A stretch of DNA of 64,000 nt from SW132 sp038150125 (GCF_038150125.1 NZ_JBBVMF010000012.1:62001-126000), one strand, 5' to 3'. Shown: positions 18,176 to 28,373, counted from the first letter of the stretch. Notes: a model not told the origin generated them from the sequence alone. A program made the numbers and translations.

Positions 18176-19528
18176 ATGATGAAACGCCATCGAGATGATA
18201 TTCCGCGCGCATCCAAAAAAGAGATTTTTGGATGGGCTATGTTCGATTTTGCAAACCAAGCCTACACGCTCCTGATTATCACTGTGATTTTTCCGGTGTT
18301 GTTTACAACAGTTATTGTAGGGGATGCGGGCGATGACTACCGGCTTGGAAATCTGCTATGGAGTGTTGCTCTGGGACTCAGCTATTTTATGGTTGTTTTA
18401 AGCGGGCCTGTGTTTGGGGCTATCATGGACTATTCTGCGCTTAAGAAACGATTTCTGTTTCTTAGCTACGTATTGACAATTGTGGCAACATCACTTCTCT
18501 ATTTTGTTGAACCGGGGATGATTGTTTTGGGTGTGATACTGATTATCATTTCAAACTTCGCTTATGCAACAGGCGAAAGCTTTATCGCGGCATTTCTGAC
18601 CAGCCTGGGCCCGCCAAAAGATTTGGGGAAGATATCAGGATTTGGATGGGCATTGGGTTACATCGGCGGTCTATTTTCTGCCGGATTTGTGATTGTTTAT
18701 TTAGGGGACGCAACGGCTGAAAACTTTGATCGAATTCGCTGGGTAGGGCCATTTGCTGCTGTCTTCTTTATGCTAGCCGCTATTCCAACATTCTTATGGG
18801 TTAAAGAGCCTGGCAAACGAAGAGAGCTTCCGAAAGGCGAAACACTTATATCTATGGGCTTTGTTCGCCTTGGCAGAACCATTCGTGAAATTAAGCAGTA
18901 CTGGGACCTGGCTGTTTTTCTTGTTTCTGTCTTCTTTGCAATGGCGGGAATCTATATCGTCATCTCGTTTGCATTTATTTATGGTGATCAGATTGTAAAG
19001 TGGGATGAGAGCGTCCGCATACTGATGTTTGTGATCGTTCAAATTACCGCGGCGATTGGAGCCATTGTGTTTGGCTACATCCAGGACAGGATTGGGGCCA
19101 AACTTACATATAACCTGACTCTTGGCCTTTGGTTTCTTGCTGTGCTGGGAATTTGGGGCGTCACAGACTTCACGGTCTGGTTTAACTCCATATTTGCTAC
19201 AAATATCGAGGCTCAATATATGTTCTTGTACATCGGTGTGCTGGCAGGATTGAGTTTGGGATCGAGCCAGTCGGCAAGCCGTGCTCTTGTGGGAATATTC
19301 TCTCCGGAAGAAAAATCTGCAGAGTTCTTTGGCTTCTGGGGATTATCGAACAAATTAGCTGGGGTATTTGGAATTATTGGCATCGGTCTCCTTCAGGCAC
19401 AATTTGGTCTGAAGACCTCCGTGCTTTTTTGTGCCGCGTTATTTTTACTGGGAATTCTCGTGAACATTTTTGTCAATGAGCAGCGGGGACGGCAGGTTGC
19501 AGATCAATATGAAGGGTATGACATATAG
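18176..19528 (+). CDS. MFS transporter, UMF1 (Atg22-like) family
   Basis: 450 residues with about 12 membrane segments. The N-terminus SKKEIFGWAMFDFANQAYTLLIITVIFPV is the family signature of UMF1/Atg22-like permeases (WxxYDxAxSAF-type motif), and SLGSSQSASRALVGIFSPEEKSAEFFGFWGL is the conserved C-terminal half motif. Vacuolar Atg22 exports amino acids in yeast; bacterial substrates are unknown. Start at ATG 18176; a second ATG follows directly at 18179. Stand-alone, divergent from ppc. Confidence 0.87.
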   Translation: MMKRHRDDIPRASKKEIFGWAMFDFANQAYTLLIITVIFPVLFTTVIVGDAGDDYRLGNLLWSVALGLSYFMVVLSGPVFGAIMDYSALKKRFLFLSYVLTIVATSLLYFVEPGMIVLGVILIIISNFAYATGESFIAAFLTSLGPPKDLGKISGFGWALGYIGGLFSAGFVIVYLGDATAENFDRIRWVGPFAAVFFMLAAIPTFLWVKEPGKRRELPKGETLISMGFVRLGRTIREIKQYWDLAVFLVSVFFAMAGIYIVISFAFIYGDQIVKWDESVRILMFVIVQITAAIGAIVFGYIQDRIGAKLTYNLTLGLWFLAVLGIWGVTDFTVWFNSIFATNIEAQYMFLYIGVLAGLSLGSSQSASRALVGIFSPEEKSAEFFGFWGLSNKLAGVFGIIGIGLLQAQFGLKTSVLFCAALFLLGILVNIFVNEQRGRQVADQYEGYDI

Positions 19529-19839
19529 CAGATACTGATAAGAGTAAGCTTTTATATGTTATATTTTCATGTTTATTCGCTTTAATCCAATAAAAAACAA
19601 TGACTTGTGAATTAATTTTGGTTTAATAAATTAATTCTTTGAGTGAGGGGTATCGTTAACCCGGAGTAGTTGAAAAAACCTATTTTTGGATTTCTGACTA
19701 AAAAAAGATGCATTTAATGCTCAGAATGGTATCTTGAGCAAGTTTTGACAGCAACTATAGAAGCTGTTTCAAATTAATCTTTTGACGAATATCGTTTCGT
19801 CATTTAATAAATAACTAACTGACAAATTGGAGTATATTT
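19529..19839. other. Intergenic region upstream of the histone-like gene
   Basis: Contains a perfect AT-only inverted repeat GAATTAATTT (19609-19618) / AAATTAATTC (19628-19637), a weak candidate terminator for the preceding transporter. The remainder should hold the promoter of the small histone-like gene, but no consensus element stands out. Confidence 0.4.
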
Positions 19840-20025
19840 ATGAGCAGAATTGAAGAAGTAAAGAGCCTGATGACTGAACTCGAAGAAGACATGGAAAAGT
19901 TTTACGATAAAGGAAATAAAGCTGCCGGTACAAGAGCACGTAAGCAGCTACAAGACCTTAAGAAACTCGCTCAGGACATTCGTCTCGAAATTCAGGCTAA
20001 GAAAAACAAAGAAGATAATGCTTAG
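19840..20025 (+). CDS. Histone H1-like protein (Hc1 family)
   Basis: 61 residues, very rich in Lys, Glu and Arg (KAAGTRARKQLQDLKKLAQDI). The sequence SRIEEVKSLMTELEEDMEKF matches the short histone H1-like proteins widespread in Bacteroidota and relatives (PF07432), which bind DNA and are thought to help compact the nucleoid. An A/G-rich context (ATTGGAG, 10 bases before ATG) may act as ribosome binding site. Monocistronic with its own strong terminator, consistent with high expression. Confidence 0.85.
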   Translation: MSRIEEVKSLMTELEEDMEKFYDKGNKAAGTRARKQLQDLKKLAQDIRLEIQAKKNKEDNA

Positions 20026-20046
20026 TTGTTAAGTCTGTACAGTTTT

Positions 20047-20075
20047 AAAGCCACGCATAGCCGTGGCTTTTTTTT
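20047..20075 (+). terminator. Rho-independent terminator of the histone-like gene
   Basis: Perfect 9-bp arms AAAGCCACG / CGTGGCTTT around a 6-nt loop, followed by TTTTT. Starts 21 bases after the stop codon. Confidence 0.92.
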
Positions 20076-20140
20076 ATTCAAGGAACGTAAGGACAGTGGG
20101 TTTGCATTGTTATTAACAAGAGTTAACTAACCCCTTATCT

Positions 20141-20293
20141 ATGGAATCACTTCTTTTAATTTCCGGAATTTTTGTGTCACTAATTGCCGGATATGGTTAT
20201 TACATCATTTTTACAAAAGAACAAGCTGAATTTGAAGAGAAGAGAAAAAAAAGTACCAGGTATCGTACCAATGAAGAGTTCATCAAAAGCTAA
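20141..20293 (+). CDS. Small single-pass membrane protein, 50 residues
   Basis: ATG at 20141, TAA at 20291. The product starts MESLLLISGIFVSLIAGYGY, one hydrophobic segment at about 3-24, followed by a charged tail rich in Glu, Lys and Arg (QAEFEEKRKKSTRY). It follows the histone terminator by 66 bases and precedes the PH-domain genes by 71 bases, filling an otherwise empty gap. No family recognised. The pattern of one membrane segment plus charged tail is what real small membrane proteins look like, but coding is not proven. Confidence 0.5.
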   Translation: MESLLLISGIFVSLIAGYGYYIIFTKEQAEFEEKRKKSTRYRTNEEFIKS

Positions 20294-20364
20294 TTGACGT
20301 TATTTATGGTTTTCTATCAGCTATACAAAGCGTAAGTTTGGAGTAAATTATTAGTATAGATTGA

Positions 20365-20844
20365 ATGGATAAATCATCTTCAAAAAAATTAGCTCCGGCT
20401 ATTATAGGCGTCTGGCGATGGGGCAGTGCAATTGGTTATCTTTTTCTGCTTGGCTTGCCCGTTATTTATTACTCAATTTTCGGGATGCAGAATATTCACT
20501 TTTGGCTGCTGATAGCCATAAGCCTGGTTGTAATGGCATTGTGGATCACTGCCGTATTTATCGTACCTCCAATCAGCTGGACTCGTTGGAGATACAGTAT
20601 TAACGAGAATGAAATTGATCTTCTGCGAGGGATTATTGTAAGGAAAGAGACACTTATTCCGCTGAGCCGCGTACAGCATGTAGACACTCGGCAGGGACCT
20701 CTTTTGCGTTGGTTTAACCTGTCGTCCGTAACAATTTCAACGGCTGCCACAACGCATGAAATTCCCGGACTTGATGACGTGATCGCCGACAAGGTTCGGA
20801 AAGAAATTTCAATGTACGCAAGACTTGCTGAAGAAGATGTATGA
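20365..20844 (+). CDS. Bacterial PH-domain membrane protein (YdbS-like)
   Basis: 159 residues. Two adjacent membrane segments (about 18-38 and 45-70) are followed by a bPH_2 (DUF304) domain: RYSINENEIDLLRGIIVRKE, LIPLSRVQHVDTRQGPLLR and FNLSSVTISTAATTHEIPGL, the family's hallmark. Forms a pair with the next gene, as YdbS/YdbT do in Bacillus; a role in envelope homeostasis has been suggested for the family. Its stop overlaps the next start (ATGTATGA), indicating translational coupling. Confidence 0.88.
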   Translation: MDKSSSKKLAPAIIGVWRWGSAIGYLFLLGLPVIYYSIFGMQNIHFWLLIAISLVVMALWITAVFIVPPISWTRWRYSINENEIDLLRGIIVRKETLIPLSRVQHVDTRQGPLLRWFNLSSVTISTAATTHEIPGLDDVIADKVRKEISMYARLAEEDV

Positions 20845-22315
20845 TTTTCAACGGCAACATCCAATAGCAGCTATCAGTCGTGCTTTTACGATGATTCGCG
20901 GCAATCTTATCACAATCATCGTATTTCTGTTCATCGGAGCCCAAAGCGAGTCATTTTCTTTTTTATTGATGATCGGTGGCGGCTTTCTGCTGTTGATGAT
21001 TTCTGGTGTCCTGGATTGGTGGCGTTTTCTGTTCAAGGTTGAAGAGGGAGAGATGCACATCAAACGCGGTATTTTTGTCAGAAAGAATATTTATCTCACA
21101 AAAGACAGGGTTCAGGTTATCGATATTTCTTCTGGAGTGATACAGCGTTTGTTCGGACTGGTAAAAATTGATATACAAACGGCCGGATCTACCTCAAGAG
21201 CCGCCATAATTGAAGCCGTACCGCTTGAAACGGCCAAAGAAATAAAACAAAAACTTAGTAGGAACGGGAATGGCCAAGCCGAAGATGAGCAAGCTAAGAC
21301 AGATAGCAACCGGGTAAATGTATACGGCCTGCCCAATAAAGATCTTTTAATTGCTGCCTCAACATCAGGACGATTTGGAATCGCACTTTCTGTTTTGGGA
21401 ACACTTTTTTCGCAAATTGAACCCGTAATTCGCGAATCGAACCTTTTTGAATACCTGTTTTCGCTCTTGCCCAGCCAGACCGATACGTTTATGATTATCA
21501 CCATAATTGTCATGTTTGTAAGCGTGGCCTGGCTTATATCATTTTTTAGTACTCTATTTATGTATGGAGACTTCAGCCTTGAAATTAATGACGATGAAAT
21601 GATAATCTCAAGGGGTATACTTGAGAAAAAGAGAATTACGGTTCCTTATAAGAGGATCCAGGCTCTGTTTGTCACCGAGGGCATTATTCGTCAGCCTTTG
21701 GGCTACTGCTCTGTTCATATACATAGCGCGGGATATGGAGATGAACAGGGATCAGGTGCAATCGTTCTGTTTCCTTTGATCAAAAGGGATAAAGTGGAAT
21801 CACTGATAGAAAAAGTTGTGCCTCATTATGATGTTTCCCTTCCGGGAATTACACCTCCTAAACGGGCTCTCCGTCGATATATATTCAGGTCAGCGGCAAT
21901 TTTAACAGTAGTAACCGCCGTTCTATACTGGATATTCTCACTTACAAACTGGATATGGCTCATACCGATTCTTTCGGTCTGGTGGGGCTGGCTAAAGTAT
22001 AAAGATGCAGCAATCGGGTGGGACGATGCCAACGTAGTGATAAGTAACCGCAAACTGGCCAAAAACATCGCTATCGTAAAACGGGATCGAATACAGGATG
22101 TCTCAGTATCAGCAAGCTGGATACAGCGCTTCAGAAATTTATGCAGTACAGATGTACATGTTGCGTCGGGAGATCACGGTAGTTCGTTTTCTATAGATGA
22201 TATAGAGGAGAGTGACGGAGAGCGTTACTTGAATGCCATAAACTCAAAACTATTAGTGGAGAGACAGTTGCCGACAATGAAGGCATCAGAGCCTGTGATA
22301 CTGCCGGGCTGGTAG
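20837..22315 (+). CDS. Bacterial PH-domain membrane protein (YdbT-like), three PH repeats
   Basis: 492 residues from the ATG at 20837 that overlaps the previous stop by 8 bases; a TTG four codons earlier is less likely. Three bPH_2 repeats alternate with paired membrane segments: GEMHIKRGIFVRKNIYLTKD with RVQVIDISSGVIQRLFGL (about 70-135), DDEMIISRGILEKKRITVPY with YKRIQALFVTEGIIRQPLGY (about 245-310) and ISNRKLAKNIAIVKRDRIQD with VSVSASWIQRF (about 395-470). Partner of the preceding YdbS-like protein. Complete length for the family. Confidence 0.88.
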   Translation: MYDFQRQHPIAAISRAFTMIRGNLITIIVFLFIGAQSESFSFLLMIGGGFLLLMISGVLDWWRFLFKVEEGEMHIKRGIFVRKNIYLTKDRVQVIDISSGVIQRLFGLVKIDIQTAGSTSRAAIIEAVPLETAKEIKQKLSRNGNGQAEDEQAKTDSNRVNVYGLPNKDLLIAASTSGRFGIALSVLGTLFSQIEPVIRESNLFEYLFSLLPSQTDTFMIITIIVMFVSVAWLISFFSTLFMYGDFSLEINDDEMIISRGILEKKRITVPYKRIQALFVTEGIIRQPLGYCSVHIHSAGYGDEQGSGAIVLFPLIKRDKVESLIEKVVPHYDVSLPGITPPKRALRRYIFRSAAILTVVTAVLYWIFSLTNWIWLIPILSVWWGWLKYKDAAIGWDDANVVISNRKLAKNIAIVKRDRIQDVSVSASWIQRFRNLCSTDVHVASGDHGSSFSIDDIEESDGERYLNAINSKLLVERQLPTMKASEPVILPGW

Positions 22316-22343
22316 ACGTTTTTTATCTTACTTTAAGACAGGA

Positions 22344-22715
22344 TTAGGCAGAAGGATTTTCGACGCCGTTGATTGCAGATTTCAGATCGTGGATGTTTAC
22401 CGGTTTAATCATGAAAAATGAATTTTGAACCTGCGAGGCTCTTTTTCGTGTATTCAGATCAGACTGGCCGGTGATATAAATAACCGGTGCGTTTGAGTGG
22501 TTTCGAATCTGTTCCATTGCCTGAATTCCATTGATATCATCAGCAAGCTGGATATCCATAAAAATCAGGTCCGGGTTATGTTTCTGAATAGATGCCACGG
22601 CTCCAGAGCCGGTTTGTGAAATCTCTAAAACGTCTAAATCCAATGAGTTAGCCATTTTTTCCAGTACAATGCCTAAAAGCTGATCGTCTTCTACTATTAC
22701 TACTTTTTTGTTCAT
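22344..22715 (-). CDS. Single-domain response regulator (CheY-like receiver)
   Basis: 123 residues, one receiver domain and no output domain. Acidic pocket near IVEDDQ (about 7-11), phospho-acceptor Asp in LIFMDIQL (about residue 54), Thr/Ser in VIYITGQS and Lys in MIKPVN. It ends soon after the domain, so it must signal by protein contact. No histidine kinase is adjacent; converges with the PH-domain operon. The ATG at 22715 is the only sensible start. Confidence 0.9.
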   Translation of the reverse strand: MNKKVVIVEDDQLLGIVLEKMANSLDLDVLEISQTGSGAVASIQKHNPDLIFMDIQLADDINGIQAMEQIRNHSNAPVIYITGQSDLNTRKRASQVQNSFFMIKPVNIHDLKSAINGVENPSA

Positions 22716-22973
22716 GAATTTATCTTATCTCTGCTATTTAAGTTGACTCAATGTATTGCTTTTTGCCTACGGGAGGGGTTAAAATTTTATAAGATATGAA
22801 ACTGTTAAACGACTCTAAGACTCAGGACAAAATGCAATATGATATCTAACTGAAGTAATAGTTTAACATATAAACAAAAGAAAGAGGGCTTTACAATACA
22901 GACCCGAAAACTCTGACAAACAGCGTGCAGACGCGTAGGTGACAGCTATCGGACGATTTCATCGTTCTCATAA

Positions 22974-23004
22974 AAAAAGCCATATTCTCTCGAATATAGC
23001 TTTT
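22974..23004 (-). terminator. Rho-independent terminator of gcvP
   Basis: On the minus strand the arms GAAAAGCTATATTC and GAATATGGCTTTT pair with one mismatch around a 4-5 nt loop, then a run of seven T. It lies about 33 bases downstream of the gcvP stop. Bases 22716-22973 beyond it show nothing else recognisable. Confidence 0.85.
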
Positions 23005-23036
23005 CATCATAAAATCAGCGATGCCTCGATGCCTTC

Positions 23037-25949
23037 TTATGATATTGAGGCGATCGGCTGGCCTTCGGCATACTCTTCAATCGGCACGCATGTACACATC
23101 AGGTTTCTGTCGCCATAGGCGTCATCCACGCGGCTAACCGACGGCCAAAACTTGTTGAAACGGAGTTCCGGAATTGGGAACACGGCTTTTTCGCGAGAGT
23201 AAGGTCGATTCCATTCATCGTTCAGCGCAGTTCGCATGGTATGCGGTGCGTGTTTAAGAACATTGTTTTCAGAATCGGCATCGCCATTTTCAACTTCTCT
23301 GATCTCTTCCCGGATATGAACCATGGCATCACAAAATCGGTCCAGTTCAGCTTTAGATTCACTTTCAGTCGGTTCAATCATTAATGTTCCGGGTACCGGA
23401 AACGACATAGTTGGCGCATGAAAGCCGTAATCCATCAGGCGCTTAGCCACATCAACAGATTCAATGCCGGCGCTTTGCTTGAATCCCCTTAGGTCAACAA
23501 TAAATTCATGAGCCGAATGACCGCCTTTTCCTGTGTAAAGAATAGGGTAATGGTCTTTGAGGCGATCCTTAAGGTAATTCGCATTCAATATGGCAACCTC
23601 AGTTGCACGGGTCAGGCCGGCCGCTCCCATCATGCGGATATAAGCGTGCGAGATAGTGAGTATGCTTGCGCTGCCAAAAGGGGCGGACGCTACGGCATCA
23701 ATCGCCTGGTCACCGCCGGTGGAAACAAGCGTGTGACCCGGTAGAAATGGACTCAGCTTTTCAACAACACCGATGGGTCCCATGCCGGGACCGCCGCCAC
23801 CGTGAGGAATACAAAACGTTTTATGCAGGTTAAGATGGCAAACATCGGCCCCGATCTGTGCCGGTGATGTTAGCCCGACCTGTGCATTCATGTTCGCACC
23901 GTCCATGTAAACCAACCCGCCATTTTGGTGGATTTCTTCACAAATTTCCCTGATGTCTTCTTCAAATACACCGTGGGTAGAGGGATAAGTGACCATCAGG
24001 GCAGCCAGGTTTTCCTTGTTAGCCTCAATTTTATTACGGAGATCGTCAAGATCGATATTTCCCTGATCGTCGCACTTTGTAATCACTACTTTCATACCAG
24101 CCATAACGGCACTTGCCGGATTGGTACCGTGTGCTGATGAGGGCACTATGGTTACATTTCTGTGTTCGTTGCCATTTGCGATATGGTATGCACGAATGGT
24201 CATAAGGCCGGTATATTCACCCTGGGCCCCGGAGTTTGGCTGGAACGACATTTTATGGAATCCCGTAATTTCGCACAGCCAGTCGTCAAGCTCCTCAAAA
24301 AGCTTATGATAGCCTTCTGCCTGATCAGCGGGTGCAAACGGGTGAATTTTTCCAAATTCAGGCCATGTCAGCGGGATCATCTCAGAGGTGGCATTCAGCT
24401 TCATGGTACAAGATCCAAGTGAGATCATACTGTGGGTCAAATCCAGATCTTTATTCTCCAGCATTTTCAGATATCGAAGCATCTCATGCTCGGAATGAAA
24501 CTCATTGAATACCGGATGCTCGAGGTAAGCTGTTTTACGCTCCAGGTGTTCCGGGTAATCAACATCAATCAACTCCGACGCTTTCTGAAGGTCAAAGGCT
24601 GAGTTAGTACCTGTCGCTGAAGAAAAAATGGACAGTATATCTGCAACATCTTTAAGCGTTTTGTTTTCATCGAAAGATATGCCAATAGTACCACCGTCGT
24701 AGCGCAGATTAATTTTGTTCGATTCAGCTTTTTTGCGGATCTCATCAATGACGGACGAATTGTCGACCTGCAGCGTTAAGGTGTCAAAAAACTGCTCGTT
24801 CTTTACAGTGATGCCCAACTTTGAAAGTCCGGCTTCTGCCAGTTTTGCAAGTCCATGAACACGCGAAGCAATTCGTTTTAATCCTTTTGGACCATGATAA
24901 ACAGAATAGAAACCTGCAATCACAGCAAGCAATACCTGGGCCGTGCAAATGTTTGATGTTGCTTTTTCACGCCTGATATGTTGCTCGCGCGTCTGAAGGG
25001 CCATCCGGTACGCGGGGTTGCCTTCAGCGTCTTGTGTTACCCCGATGATACGACCCGGAATTTGGCGTTTAAACTCGTCTCGTGTTGCAAAAAATGCGGC
25101 ATGAGGGCCGCCATATCCCATGGGCACACCAAAACGCTGGCTCGATCCAACAACAACATCGGCTCCCATTTCACCGGGGGATTTCAGCAGTGTAAGGCTT
25201 AGAAGGTCGGCAGCAACCGTTACATATACACTGTTCTCATGAGCTGATGCGATAAGCGGAGTATAATCTTCAACAGACCCATCAGATCCCGGGTACTGTA
25301 AAAGGATGCCAAACAATCCAGGGTCCGTCACATCCAGATCGGCGACGGGTCCAACTTTCAATTTGATATCCAGCGGGTCGAGCCTGTTTTTTAGAACAGA
25401 TAATGTTTGCGGGTGGCAGTTTTCACTGGCGAAAAATGTGTTCGCTTCCTTTCTCTTTTTTCCTTTTCGTTTTCCATGAAGCATGGACACGGCTTCTGCA
25501 GCTGCTGTGCCTTCATCAAGCAGCGAGGCGTTGGCAATCTCCATTCCTGTTAGGTCGCTGACCGTTGTTTGAAAATTAATCAAGGCTTCAAGCCGTCCCT
25601 GCGCGATTTCGGCCTGGTAAGGAGTGTAGGCCGTATACCAGCCGGGATTCTCAAGCACGTTTCGAAGTATCACATTAGGTGTGATGGTCTCGTAGTAGCC
25701 CATCCCGATAAATGATCTGAAAATCTTATTTTTAGACGCTGTATTACGGACATCCTCAAGGTACTCATCTTCGGCAAGGGCCGGTGGAAGGTTAAGGGGC
25801 TTGTCCAGCCTGATTTTCTTTGGAATTGTTTCACCAATCAATTGGCTAAGGCTGTCCACATCAGAATGCTTAAGCATTTCTTTTATTTCCGCTTCTGATG
25901 GCCCGATGTGGCGATTTTCAAATGGTTCTTTCGTGAACTGTATTGGCAT
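23037..25949 (-). CDS. gcvP: Glycine dehydrogenase (decarboxylating), P protein
   Basis: 970 residues from the ATG at 25949, which gives the usual N-terminus (MPIQFTKEPFENRHIGPSE); the longer frame to 25988 adds 13 unrelated residues. A fused P protein (both halves of the archaeal/Bacillus GcvPA+GcvPB). It decarboxylates glycine with PLP and passes aminomethyl to lipoyl-GcvH. Visible: RHIGPSEAEI at the start, SLGSCTMKLN, HLNLHKTFCIPHGGGGPGMG with the PLP lysine, and the C-terminal region ending around RNLMCTCVPIEEY. Genes for GcvT and GcvH are not in the window. No glycine riboswitch was recognised upstream. Confidence 0.96.
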   Translation of the reverse strand: MPIQFTKEPFENRHIGPSEAEIKEMLKHSDVDSLSQLIGETIPKKIRLDKPLNLPPALAEDEYLEDVRNTASKNKIFRSFIGMGYYETITPNVILRNVLENPGWYTAYTPYQAEIAQGRLEALINFQTTVSDLTGMEIANASLLDEGTAAAEAVSMLHGKRKGKKRKEANTFFASENCHPQTLSVLKNRLDPLDIKLKVGPVADLDVTDPGLFGILLQYPGSDGSVEDYTPLIASAHENSVYVTVAADLLSLTLLKSPGEMGADVVVGSSQRFGVPMGYGGPHAAFFATRDEFKRQIPGRIIGVTQDAEGNPAYRMALQTREQHIRREKATSNICTAQVLLAVIAGFYSVYHGPKGLKRIASRVHGLAKLAEAGLSKLGITVKNEQFFDTLTLQVDNSSVIDEIRKKAESNKINLRYDGGTIGISFDENKTLKDVADILSIFSSATGTNSAFDLQKASELIDVDYPEHLERKTAYLEHPVFNEFHSEHEMLRYLKMLENKDLDLTHSMISLGSCTMKLNATSEMIPLTWPEFGKIHPFAPADQAEGYHKLFEELDDWLCEITGFHKMSFQPNSGAQGEYTGLMTIRAYHIANGNEHRNVTIVPSSAHGTNPASAVMAGMKVVITKCDDQGNIDLDDLRNKIEANKENLAALMVTYPSTHGVFEEDIREICEEIHQNGGLVYMDGANMNAQVGLTSPAQIGADVCHLNLHKTFCIPHGGGGPGMGPIGVVEKLSPFLPGHTLVSTGGDQAIDAVASAPFGSASILTISHAYIRMMGAAGLTRATEVAILNANYLKDRLKDHYPILYTGKGGHSAHEFIVDLRGFKQSAGIESVDVAKRLMDYGFHAPTMSFPVPGTLMIEPTESESKAELDRFCDAMVHIREEIREVENGDADSENNVLKHAPHTMRTALNDEWNRPYSREKAVFPIPELRFNKFWPSVSRVDDAYGDRNLMCTCVPIEEYAEGQPIASIS

Positions 25950-26341
25950 AATTGTAAAAGCTGCTGTTATGATGATTCCGACGCCCAATCAGAACAAAAC
26001 GAATGGGATAACGGTTTCTTTTTTCAGAAAAATTACGGAAGAAAAGTACCGTTTAATTGTCATTATTTAGCCTGTTGTACTTCGATAAATTCAAGCTTTA
26101 AAGATAAGATTTTTGCAGTATCAGAAAACTAATTTCGATATACATTTTATACTGTATTAGCGACGTTGCACAAAACCGTTGTAATCCGTTGAGCTGTACT
26201 ATTGTAAGACGGGAGACGTTTTGCGAGATGTGAGACAATAACTAATATCCATCAAAGATTTTTACATAATGTGTCTTGTAAAATCTCGCCATTAATGCTA
26301 AATAATGGCATCGTCAAACTGTAACCGAATAAAGCACATAT
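25950..26341. other. Divergent intergenic region, gcvP / LVIVD protein
   Basis: About 390 bases. Promoters for both directions are expected here. No riboswitch-like helices, repeats or small ORFs with support were seen. Confidence 0.5.
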
Positions 26342-28327
26342 ATGACTGTATTTTTTAAAAATATCATAGCAAGTTTAGCTGTTTGCCTACTTGCAGTTAC
26401 TGTACAAGCACAGGACATTACAATTCAATTTGAACCTTCAGAACCGATTCTTGAAGTGGGAGAAGAACTTCAGCTGAAAGGAAAGGCTGTAGATGCGGAA
26501 GGTAACGTGCTTTCAGAAGATCTCAGATTCTTTTCGCGAGCCAGGAATTCTGTGGGTATGAGCCGTGATGGTTTGATGACCGCAATGTATCCCGGCACAT
26601 TCACAGTGTCGGCTCTATACACTGATGACGATAATAACAGGGTGATCGAAAATCTTGAGGTAACTATAAATTATCCGCCGCTGGAGTCGATCACATTTAC
26701 GAATGTACCAGACCGAATGTACACAAATACCGCACTTCAGGTTGATTTGGAGGTGATGGACGAAGCAGGTCTAACACGAGAAGCAGCAGATGTAACATTC
26801 AGCGTGAATAATTCACTCGCCAATATTGATAGATTTGGTCTTTTACAGTTGCAGGAACCGGGACTGGTTACACTGACCGCATCAGCTGAGAATATTGAAA
26901 CGACAACCCAACTTCGTATTGTCGAAAATCCGGTAAGGTCTGTAGCGATTGGCAACGAGGTGATGGAAGCCCGAACAGGTGATGTATTACGGATAAATGC
27001 CACAGCGTTGGATAGTGATGGAAATGTGGTTGCGGATGCACCGGTTGAATACTCTTTTATTGCCCGGCCTGATGATACCCTGGGCCAAAGTGCCGAAGGG
27101 CAGGTAGCGCAGGATGGGAGATTTGTAGCCAATTTACCGGGCTATTTCACGCTAATTGCAAAAAGTGGAAATTCGGTTGCCAGGCAGACAGTTCGAATCA
27201 ATGAGCGCAATATAAAAATGCGGCTTGAAATGGTTGGACACTCACTCGTTAATAGCGTTCACACATCCGACCTCTGGGTTTGGGAAGGGCAGGATGGTCG
27301 TGATTATGCAATTACAGGGACATGGGGCGGCAGCGGTGATACCTACTTCTGGGATGTGACCGATCCAGCCAACATGGTTCCAATTGATACTGTAACTGTT
27401 GATGCGCGTACAGTAAATGATGTGAAAATTTCGGACGACGGATCGCTTGCCGTCATTACACGTGAGGGAGCATCAAACCGGCGAAACGGTATTGTGATTA
27501 TGGATGTATCTGATCCTCATAATGTGAGTATTATTTCGGAATATACGGAAGACCTTACCGGCGGTGTTCATAACTCATTTATCTATGAGAACCACGTATA
27601 CGCCGTCAATAACGGCCGAAAATACGATATCATAAATATTGATGATCCGGCAAATCCCTATACGGTCAGCCAGTTTGAGCTGGATACCCCCGGCCATGCC
27701 ATCCACGATGTGTGGATCGAAGACGGTATTGCATATTCGTCGAACTGGAGCGATGGAATTGTAATGACAGATGTAGGCAGTACGCCGGAAGCAAAGACTC
27801 CCGAGGGTCATGAGCTTGGTGTGGGATCTCCATCAAACCCGGTGAAGCTCGGTCAATATTCGTATCCAAGCGGCTGGAATCACGCGGCCTTTCCTTTTAA
27901 AAGCGAAAGTACAGGTGATTTTTACGTAATCGCAGGAGATGAAGCTTTTCCAAGTGGTATTAATATTGAAAACGAGCCAACGGTACCGGCCGGGTGGCTT
28001 CACTTTGTAAAATTTGATGGATGGGAGAATCCGGAAGAAGTAGCCCGTTATGAAATTCCTGAAGCAGGGACTCACAATTATTGGGTTGATGGAGACCTTC
28101 TGTATATCGCCTACTATAATGCCGGGCTTCGCATCGTGGATATTTCCGGTGAACTGATGGGGAATCTTTATGACCAGGGGCGCGAGATTGCTCACTACAT
28201 AACAACAGATCATGAAGGGTATGTGCCAAATGCCGCGATGGCATGGGGACCGCAGCCACATAAGGAACACATTTTTGTATCTGACTGGAACTCGGGAATT
28301 TGGTCTTTCCGGTTGGTTGAGGATTAA
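26342..28327 (+). CDS. Secreted LVIVD-repeat beta-propeller protein with N-terminal Ig-like domains
   Basis: 661 residues. Signal peptide IIASLAVCLLAVTVQAQ (cleavage near residue 23). Residues about 25-290 are two to three bacterial Ig-like (Big-type) domains (EVGEELQLKGKAVDAEGNVL and ARTGDVLRINATALDSDGNV repeat the same pattern). From about 295 the LVIVD propeller repeats begin (IVIMDVSDPHNVSIISEY, IINIDDPANPYTVSQF, LRIVDISGEL). Such proteins are exported and may bind or sense ligands; no enzymatic motif was seen. The propeller, the next gene (another propeller) and a ZIP transporter run in the same direction, but the gaps of about 165 and 98 bases argue for separate promoters. Confidence 0.82.
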   Translation: MTVFFKNIIASLAVCLLAVTVQAQDITIQFEPSEPILEVGEELQLKGKAVDAEGNVLSEDLRFFSRARNSVGMSRDGLMTAMYPGTFTVSALYTDDDNNRVIENLEVTINYPPLESITFTNVPDRMYTNTALQVDLEVMDEAGLTREAADVTFSVNNSLANIDRFGLLQLQEPGLVTLTASAENIETTTQLRIVENPVRSVAIGNEVMEARTGDVLRINATALDSDGNVVADAPVEYSFIARPDDTLGQSAEGQVAQDGRFVANLPGYFTLIAKSGNSVARQTVRINERNIKMRLEMVGHSLVNSVHTSDLWVWEGQDGRDYAITGTWGGSGDTYFWDVTDPANMVPIDTVTVDARTVNDVKISDDGSLAVITREGASNRRNGIVIMDVSDPHNVSIISEYTEDLTGGVHNSFIYENHVYAVNNGRKYDIINIDDPANPYTVSQFELDTPGHAIHDVWIEDGIAYSSNWSDGIVMTDVGSTPEAKTPEGHELGVGSPSNPVKLGQYSYPSGWNHAAFPFKSESTGDFYVIAGDEAFPSGINIENEPTVPAGWLHFVKFDGWENPEEVARYEIPEAGTHNYWVDGDLLYIAYYNAGLRIVDISGELMGNLYDQGREIAHYITTDHEGYVPNAAMAWGPQPHKEHIFVSDWNSGIWSFRLVED

Positions 28328-28373
28328 TTCAAAGACTCAGTTCAATGAATTATATTTCAATTATTTAGAAAAT

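Noticed and set aside
25950..26150. Glycine riboswitch upstream of gcvP
   Set aside because: No conserved aptamer core or tandem helices recognisable by eye.
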